From positions 112,034,238 through 112,098,237 of the forward strand of contig NC_090944.1 in assembly GCF_040807025.1 (NCBI RefSeq): a DNA stretch of 64,000 bases, written 5' to 3'. How positions within the stretch are numbered: the first letter of the stretch is position 1; the number at the start of each line of letters is the position of its first letter. The DNA comes from Struthio camelus (lineage: Eukaryota; Chordata; Aves; Struthioniformes; Struthionidae). The notes under the pieces are model-generated. The model searched no databases. It saw only the letters and a program-made list of their open reading frames with translations, and was not told the DNA's origin. Shown here one piece after another: positions 61,001 through 64,000 of this stretch. The translations under genes and the position numbers were made by a program.

Positions 61001-63122
61001 TTCCCAAAGCCAATTTCCTTTTCCTTGAAGCCGTTAAGTGTACACAGACCCACAGAACTGGGGTCTTGTTTTCTTTTGAGAGAAGATATATTGGAAGAAA
61101 CGTGACAGAAATGTAATTGATTTGCAAGGCCACATGAAGTTTCACACTTGCTTTCAGAATTAAAAATGAGTTTGTGATGCTGCAGAAACAGGACTTTATG
61201 AGCTTCTGCTCTTTTTAATATATAGCTGAGCACTTAGCTGTTACTGTCTTTTGCTAGAGACATTTATCGTTTCCTTAGAAACGGCAACCTATCTCAGCGA
61301 ACGTAGGGCATAAAATAAACAGTAAACAGAAGGTGACGATGAGATAAAAAAAAAAAATTTTCCTGATTTTCAAAACAAGATACTACTGCTCAACAGCTCT
61401 ATTACTTACCCTTCCATCTTTATCCACTCCAGCTAACTGTCCTGTTGCAATTCTAATTTTGTCTGGATGAACTGCAAGACTAAGACAGACAGAAATATGA
61501 CTTGCTTTTGCTGTCATTGGTCTTCAAAACTGAGAGGTTTTTTTGTTTGTTTTTTCAACAGAAGCCCATGAAGACACTTATGATCCTAGATCCCACTTTT
61601 AATGAGACAGCTTGAATACTTTTCTTGTTAGAGTATTTTATTACATACTGTACTGGAAAACCCTGATCAGTCGATCAGGCATTTTTGGTGGCTGCTGGCA
61701 CACAACCAGAGGTGCCACAAGAGCCACTTTCACGTAAGGTTTGTACTATATTGGGAATCCACTGTAATAAAACATACATAGTCTCATGTCGAACTTTCTA
61801 GATGCAGTAACTCGTCATTTATAAACGCTATAGCATATTTTGTACCTAAAAATCTATGGATAGCATGAACCTGGGGAAAAAAGAGTGAGAAGTCAGCTGA
61901 GGGATTGAGCACTGTAGAGTCAGGGATTATCACTACTTGAAATGCGTTACTGATATAATTGTACCAATGAAAATCTTCAGTGTGGTGCCCTGCTACTATA
62001 AGTCAAAATCTGCTTTTGCTTATCGTATTTTGCTTTGAAGCTGATGTGAAAAATAAAAGAGATACTGTAATTTCAGAATTCTTCCTACTCCTAGTTATTT
62101 TTAGACTGGCTTTCTCCTTTATTTTCTCTGTAAAATTACAAAGGTTAAGAAAGCCCTTGAAAAAGCAAAAGTGTGTGCTGGAGGGCAGAAGAAGTCATAG
62201 TGATGGACACCAAAAACACTTAAAAATCAATCTTTTGAATGAACTGCGAAGAATACAAGATTGACAGTATTCCTCCCACAGGAAGCAATTACAGTTATCA
62301 ACGCACAGCAGGGAAAGAAGAAAAAAATGGGGGGAGGTTAGATAGCAACTCTTCTCCTCCATTCAGATAAAGCAAGGAGCTTACATTCACTATTAAAATC
62401 ACAAAGTCTTATACTACTTTTTAAACTAACACTACCTTTGTGCTGACAATGATGTCGGCTTCAATCTTCCTCCTTTGCTATTTCATTTGTAAATGTCTTG
62501 CTCATCTCCCAGATAGTCTTAATACTTGGATAGAGTGTTTATTCAAAAAAAAAAAAAATCACAAAACTATTGCTCAGTTTTCCATTTGGTTTTCCAATTT
62601 CCCTTTAAGCATACACCTTTGCAATATTGCTCGTAAATCACTCTAAATGAAAATTAGGCTGATGACAATTTTTAATTACTGGGACATCATTTGGAATAAT
62701 TTATGTAAATATTCTGTCTCTAATCCGGCACTCTTAAACTGTCTACATACCCTCTTGCTGTTTTATACTTAAACCTAGAAACCATGAGCTAACAAGGACT
62801 ACTCTAGCACCGTTCATTTACACAGTGAAATCTACCAGGACTGATGGAACAGAAAATAACAGCAATTACGATGACACTAACAAGATCATGGATAAAATGA
62901 AAGAATTAAAAAAAAAAATCTCTGCATTATTACACATATACATACACTTATATACAAATGTTATGTACTAACCATTTAACGCAGTCTGTATGACCCAAGT
63001 AATGTCGCTGAGTTCTCTCATCATAGTTAAATAGTACCACCACTGATGCTATGAAATATACAATTTCTCCGGTAGGAAGGAGGTAAACATTGGCTCGACA
63101 GTCTCTTCCACGATACCCATAT
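30228..63122 (-). CDS. EML4: EML4, echinoderm microtubule-associated protein-like 4 (3' part, exons 8-23 of the gene)
   Basis: This is a cytoplasmic microtubule-binding protein of the EMAP family that acts on interphase and spindle microtubules. Sixteen exons on the minus strand join in frame into 714 codons with no internal stop; every intron is GT-AG. Visible in order: the HELP core GYRGRDCRANVYLLPTGE, then serial WD-type blades ending in strings such as KSHIFFWTW, RKIILWDHD, RQVCMWNS, YEILYWDI and MSIIQWKL, which form the tandem beta-propeller (TAPE) region, then an acidic Glu/Ser-rich tail. Recalled human EML4 aligns almost residue for residue, and the exon 13 and exon 20 ends fall at human residues 496 and 747, which fixes the exon numbers. 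EML4 rather than EML1/2/3 is supported by the tail and by strings such as CVLGFQVFG. The N-terminal coiled coil, start codon and promoter are outside the window. The paralogue call is firm; exact splice ends are read by eye. Confidence 0.96.
30693..31267 (-). other. EML4: EML4 intron 22
   Basis: 575 bp, GT-AG. It holds the (TG)13 microsatellite and nothing else notable. Confidence 0.9.
31021..31046. repeat. (TG)13 microsatellite in intron 22
   Basis: Thirteen uninterrupted TG units are followed about 20 bases later by an AT/AC-rich run. On the transcribed (minus) strand of EML4 this is a CA repeat about 220 bases past the exon 22 donor. Confidence 0.97.
31268..31398 (-). CDS. EML4: EML4 exon 22
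   Basis: This 131-bp exon completes the Gly codon and encodes VWPEGSDGTDINALVRSHNR, then KVIAVADDFCKVHLFQYPCS and KPK. The acceptor is TGCCCTCTTAG and the donor GTAAGT. It ends on a codon boundary. Confidence 0.96.
31399..35236 (-). other. EML4: EML4 intron 21
   Basis: 3838 bp, GT-AG. AT-rich, with T13 at 31750-31762 and T14 at 34711-34724, both directly followed by AAA. No other feature seen. Confidence 0.9.
35237..35335 (-). CDS. EML4: EML4 exon 21
   Basis: This 99-bp exon completes the Trp codon and encodes DIPSGCKLIRNRSDCKDIDW then TTYTCVLGFQVF, plus one base of a Gly codon. The acceptor is CTTTTTTTAAAG and the donor GTAAGC. Confidence 0.96.
35336..36654 (-). other. EML4: EML4 intron 20
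   Basis: 1319 bp, GT-AG, featureless by eye. In humans the corresponding intron is a breakpoint site for the E20;A20 EML4-ALK fusion. Confidence 0.9.
36655..36742 (-). CDS. EML4: EML4 exon 20
   Basis: This 88-bp exon encodes GHSSYITHLDWSPDNKYIMS then NSGDYEILY and the first base of a Trp codon. The acceptor is TTCTTCTTTAG and the donor GTAAGT. Its end corresponds to human residue 747, the known exon 20 boundary of EML4. Confidence 0.96.
39489..39525. repeat. Short direct repeat in intron 19
   Basis: TCAGCTCAGAGAGAAA occurs at 39489-39504 and again at 39510-39525, separated by five bases. Confidence 0.85.
39563..39610. repeat. A13-GG-T12-A12 homopolymer hairpin in intron 19
   Basis: CAGATT leads into thirteen A's, then GG, twelve T's, twelve A's and TCTG. 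The A/T runs can fold either way. Confidence 0.85.
40205..40780. other. GC-rich, stop-poor block inside intron 19
   Basis: About 575 bp rich in C and G with scattered CpG, for example CCCACCGGCCGCCTCCTGCC and CACTCGGACTGGC. Open frames of 172 codons (minus) and 227 and 183 codons (plus) overlap one another, all low-complexity Pro/Ser/Ala-rich and unlike known proteins. It could be an intronic CpG island, enhancer, alternative promoter or old repeat. Confidence 0.45.
41855..41952 (-). CDS. EML4: EML4 exon 19
   Basis: This 98-bp exon completes the Asp codon and encodes GTLLAVGSHDNFIYLYVVTE then NGRKYSRYGKCT. The acceptor is TATTGTAG and the donor GTAAGT. It ends on a codon boundary. Confidence 0.95.
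41953..43321 (-). other. EML4: EML4 intron 18
   Basis: 1369 bp, GT-AG. Its acceptor-distal part contains the 7 x 24-bp minisatellite, about 170 bases from exon 18. Confidence 0.9.
42986..43153. repeat. Minisatellite, 7 perfect copies of a 24-bp unit
   Basis: The unit AACTAAGATTTAGCCAAATA + CAAG repeats seven times without a mismatch over 168 bp in EML4 intron 18. Because 24 is a multiple of three, frames stay open across it; the minus strand reads an octapeptide CIWLNLSS repeated. The perfect identity implies recent expansion or active homogenisation. Confidence 0.97.
43322..43410 (-). CDS. EML4: EML4 exon 18
   Basis: This 89-bp exon completes the Arg codon and encodes WFVLDAETRDLVSIHTDGNE then QLSVMRYSV, plus one base of an Asp codon. 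The acceptor is CCTTTTCTAG and the donor GTAGGC. Confidence 0.95.
43411..50244 (-). other. EML4: EML4 intron 17
   Basis: 6834 bp, the longest complete intron in the window. It has a mildly GC-rich segment at about 45600-46200, a 121-codon minus-strand frame at 46611-46976 that I do not recognise, and the compound microsatellite at 48780-48895. Confidence 0.9.
48780..48895. repeat. Compound CA/TA/TG/TATG microsatellite in intron 17
   Basis: Successive blocks of ACAC, TATATA, TGTG and TATG units, ending TACGTACG, form about 115 bp of alternating purine-pyrimidine sequence. Confidence 0.93.
50245..50312 (-). CDS. EML4: EML4 exon 17
   Basis: This 68-bp exon encodes EPGHCADFHPSGAVVAIGTH then SG and the first two bases of an Arg codon. 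The acceptor is TGTTTAG and the donor GTAAAC. It is too short to stand out as an open frame and was placed by its similarity to EML4 and by phase continuity. Confidence 0.94.
50313..50943 (-). other. EML4: EML4 intron 16
   Basis: 631 bp, GT-AG. No internal feature seen. Confidence 0.9.
50944..51075 (-). CDS. EML4: EML4 exon 16
   Basis: This 132-bp exon of 44 codons starts GHTDELWGLASHPFKDLFLT, contains the blade string CAQDRQVCMWNS and ends WTRLLD. The acceptor is CCTTTGCAG and the donor GTATGT. It is phase 0 at both ends. Confidence 0.96.
51076..51238 (-). other. EML4: EML4 intron 15, short, G-run at the donor
   Basis: Only 163 bp. On the transcribed strand GTGAGT is followed by G5, C, G8, then a long T-rich stretch. 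G-runs just inside a donor are known intronic splicing enhancers bound by hnRNP H/F. Confidence 0.9.
51239..51364 (-). CDS. EML4: EML4 exon 15
   Basis: This 126-bp exon of 42 codons starts VPDQYGTIRAVAEGKADQFL and ends GTFNDGFLVEVQ. The acceptor is TTTCCTAG. The donor GTGAGT is followed at once by a G-run. It is phase 0 at both ends and is separated from exon 16 by an intron of only 163 bp. Confidence 0.95.
51365..52908 (-). other. EML4: EML4 intron 14
   Basis: 1544 bp, GT-AG, AT-rich. Contains only the 14-bp direct repeat at 51771-51803. Confidence 0.9.
51771..51803. repeat. Short direct repeat in intron 14
   Basis: AATGCTTCCTGATT occurs at 51771-51784 and 51790-51803 with five bases between. 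Confidence 0.85.
52909..53060 (-). CDS. EML4: EML4 exon 14
   Basis: This 152-bp exon completes the split Gly and encodes VYQISRQIKAHDGSVFTLCQ through GGGKDRKIILWDHDLNPERE and IE. This is a complete WD-like blade with the GGGKDRKIILWD signature. The acceptor is CATGTAG and the donor GTAAGA. Confidence 0.96.
53061..54924 (-). other. EML4: EML4 intron 13
   Basis: 1864 bp, GT-AG. It contains T14 abutting A7 at 53468-53488. This is the counterpart of the human intron broken in the common E13;A20 EML4-ALK fusion. Confidence 0.9.
54925..55060 (-). CDS. EML4: EML4 exon 13
   Basis: This 136-bp exon encodes KYEKPKFVQCLAFLGNGDVL through TTVESTPGKGPK plus one base of a Gly codon. The acceptor is TTTGTTTCAG and the donor GTAGGA. 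Its end matches human residue 496, the exon 13 boundary known from the commonest EML4-ALK fusion, and this anchors the exon numbering. Confidence 0.96.
55312..55446 (-). CDS. EML4: EML4 exon 12
   Basis: This 135-bp exon of 45 codons starts TTNEVVLAVEFHPTDGNTII, includes the blade string KSHIFFWTWSGNSLARK and ends QGIFG. The acceptor is TTCTTGCAG and the donor GTAAGA. It is phase 0 at both ends. Confidence 0.96.
55447..57561 (-). other. EML4: EML4 intron 11
   Basis: 2115 bp, GT-AG, AT-rich. T15 followed by AAA at 57293-57310. No other feature seen. Confidence 0.9.
57562..57657 (-). CDS. EML4: EML4 exon 11
   Basis: This 96-bp exon of 32 codons encodes DSGTHLCVIDDSNEHMLTVW and then DWQKKSKVAEIK. 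The acceptor follows a good pyrimidine tract (TTTTTCTTTAG) and the donor is GTAAAT. It is phase 0 at both ends, so skipping it would keep the frame. Confidence 0.95.
57658..59992 (-). other. EML4: EML4 intron 10
   Basis: 2335 bp, GT-AG. It carries the CR1 3' fragment (59017-59172), T14 followed by AAA (58725-58741), and a C10 run followed by A's near 59685-59701. Confidence 0.9.
59017..59172 (+). mobile_element. CR1 LINE, truncated 3' end
   Basis: The sequence runs through GGTTGCCTAGAGAGGTTGTT, GAGTCTCCATCC, GATATTCAACACCTGACTG, TGAGCAGGGGCACTGGACTG, GATGATCTCC and CTCAACCTCAACCACTCTAT, ending in a CR1-like ATTCT tail. This is the conserved 3' segment of chicken-repeat-1 elements, which are usually 5'-truncated and lack a poly(A) tail. 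It lies in EML4 intron 10, antisense to EML4. A short internal duplication of GCTGACCCTGCT is visible. No reverse-transcriptase coding part remains. Confidence 0.88.
59993..60103 (-). CDS. EML4: EML4 exon 10
   Basis: This 111-bp exon of 37 codons starts PLQPHVRVWDSVSLVTLQ and continues through GLGTFERGVGCLDFSKA. Both ends are on codon boundaries. The acceptor is TTTTGCACAG and the donor GTAAGA. Confidence 0.95.
60104..61409 (-). other. EML4: EML4 intron 9
   Basis: 1306 bp, GT-AG. Contains the (AC)11 repeat at 60479-60500. No other feature seen. Confidence 0.9.
60479..60500. repeat. (AC)11 microsatellite in intron 9
   Basis: Eleven uninterrupted AC units are followed by an A-run. Confidence 0.96.
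61410..61479 (-). CDS. EML4: EML4 exon 9
   Basis: This 70-bp exon completes the split Cys and encodes LAVHPDKIRIATGQLAGVDK then DGR, the first WD-blade strand of the TAPE region. The acceptor is CTTAG, the donor GTAAGT, and it ends on a codon boundary. Confidence 0.94.
61480..62972 (-). other. EML4: EML4 intron 8
   Basis: 1493 bp, GT-AG, AT-rich with A-runs. No other feature seen. Confidence 0.9.
62973..63122 (-). CDS. EML4: EML4 exon 8 (HELP motif)
   Basis: This 150-bp exon encodes the HELP core beginning YGYRGRDCRANVYLLPTGE and running to GHTDCVK. It starts with one base completing a split codon and ends with TG, the first two bases of a Cys codon. The donor is GTTAGT. The acceptor is unusual: the bases before CATATAG are an A-run rather than a pyrimidine tract. 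Confidence 0.93.
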
Positions 63123-64000
63123 CTATATGCATTTTTTTTTTTTAAAGTCAAGGTTTTCATAATCAGTTTATAACACAAAATCTAAATTTTGCAAGGATCG
63201 CTGACTATTCTTATATCATAAAATATGCCCTTCATTATATTACTCTCCGAAACTATAGTACAATTTCAATAAAACACAGTTTAAAATGTTAAAAAAAACA
63301 AAAACAAAAACCACACACAGTCAGTAGACTTTGGGAAACCAAACCATTGTAAACATGATGTTCGCTCACATAAAAAAAAGCATGTAGGAAGCACACTGAA
63401 GACAGACAAATATAACAGTGTCGGTTTATAAAACCTGACAACCGTGAAGTTCCACTAGGTAATAATAATACTCACTGTCCCAGCTTTACGTCTTTTACAG
63501 CAACAGAACTGTACATTTGCATTGCAGAGGACCAGAGTATCATTTCCATTTGGCCTTTTAAAACAAATGTGTGAAAATTCCTAATGCTCTTCAGAAAAAG
63601 GCAAGATTCTGCAGAGCAGCTGCCAAATTCAGGAAATATTCTTCAAAAAAAAGTCTTAGAATATTTTTAAAAACAAACAACCCCCAAAACTAACTGACAT
63701 AGGGAAAAAAGCAAGTGAATCTAAACAAAAACACACAGAGGGATGATTTTGTAGAAAACCTGCCTGACTCCTATGACACTAAATGCATTCAAAAATTTTA
63801 CACACTACAATCCAACCTTAGTTAGCACTGATAAAAGGTTATTACAACATGATACTTTGAAATAGGTGAATTTTTTTCATGGAGACTCCCAACGTGGCTG
63901 TATGCCTGTATTTTAGCCCCCAGGATGCTCACATACAATTAAAACCATATCTCAGACTGTAACAGTAGCTCTGAAGCCTTAAAAATATCATTATTTTTTC
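63123..64000 (-). other. EML4: EML4 intron 7 (partial, runs off the window)
   Basis: No sequence resembling exon 7, which in human EML4 ends near PPEKLKLEW, was found, so exon 7 and all earlier exons lie beyond 64000. A chance exon-like stretch near 63478-63530 (minus) was considered and rejected. Confidence 0.8.

Noticed and set aside
63478..63530. Possible EML4 exon 7 (TACAG acceptor and GTGAGT donor on the minus strand)
   Set aside because: The enclosed sequence does not encode anything like the residues that precede GYRGRDC in EML4, and the piece is only about 30 bases.

Overview
The window reads as vertebrate nuclear DNA, most likely from a bird. The basis is an AT-rich sequence with many single-gene introns, a GT-AG exon series matching a well-known vertebrate gene, and one recognisable 3' end of a CR1 LINE, the typical sauropsid retrotransposon (59.0-59.2 kb). 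I cannot name the species. No bacterial, organellar or viral gene is visible.

The only gene I can support is the 3' two thirds of EML4 (echinoderm microtubule-associated protein-like 4), on the minus strand from 63122 down to its stop codon at 30228. Sixteen coding exons are present. By residue numbering against human EML4 they correspond to exons 8-23. All introns are GT-AG and every phase joins, giving 714 intact codons from the HELP motif through the WD-repeat (TAPE) region to an acidic C-terminal tail. Exons 1-7 and the promoter lie beyond position 64000. The 3' UTR probably runs to about 27.9 kb, where two AATAAA signals lie close together on the minus strand ahead of a GU/U-rich stretch.

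Region 1-27.88 kb lies downstream of EML4 and holds no gene I recognise. It contains simple repeats, homopolymers, a GC-rich block at 2.77-3.23 kb, several short perfect inverted repeats, and open frames that look like chance (the longest is 190 codons at 15.7-16.3 kb). The neighbour expected from mammalian gene order, COX7A2L, was not found by eye.

The introns hold most of the structured non-coding sequence: a perfect 7 x 24-bp minisatellite (intron 18), GC-rich blocks (introns 17 and 19), a G-run beside the exon 15 donor in a 163-bp intron, TG/TA/AC microsatellites, the CR1 fragment (intron 10), and many T-runs that abut A's. I found no convincing new biological system. The most useful leads are the minisatellite, the splice-site oddities at exons 8 and 15, the GC-rich intronic block, and the missing neighbour.
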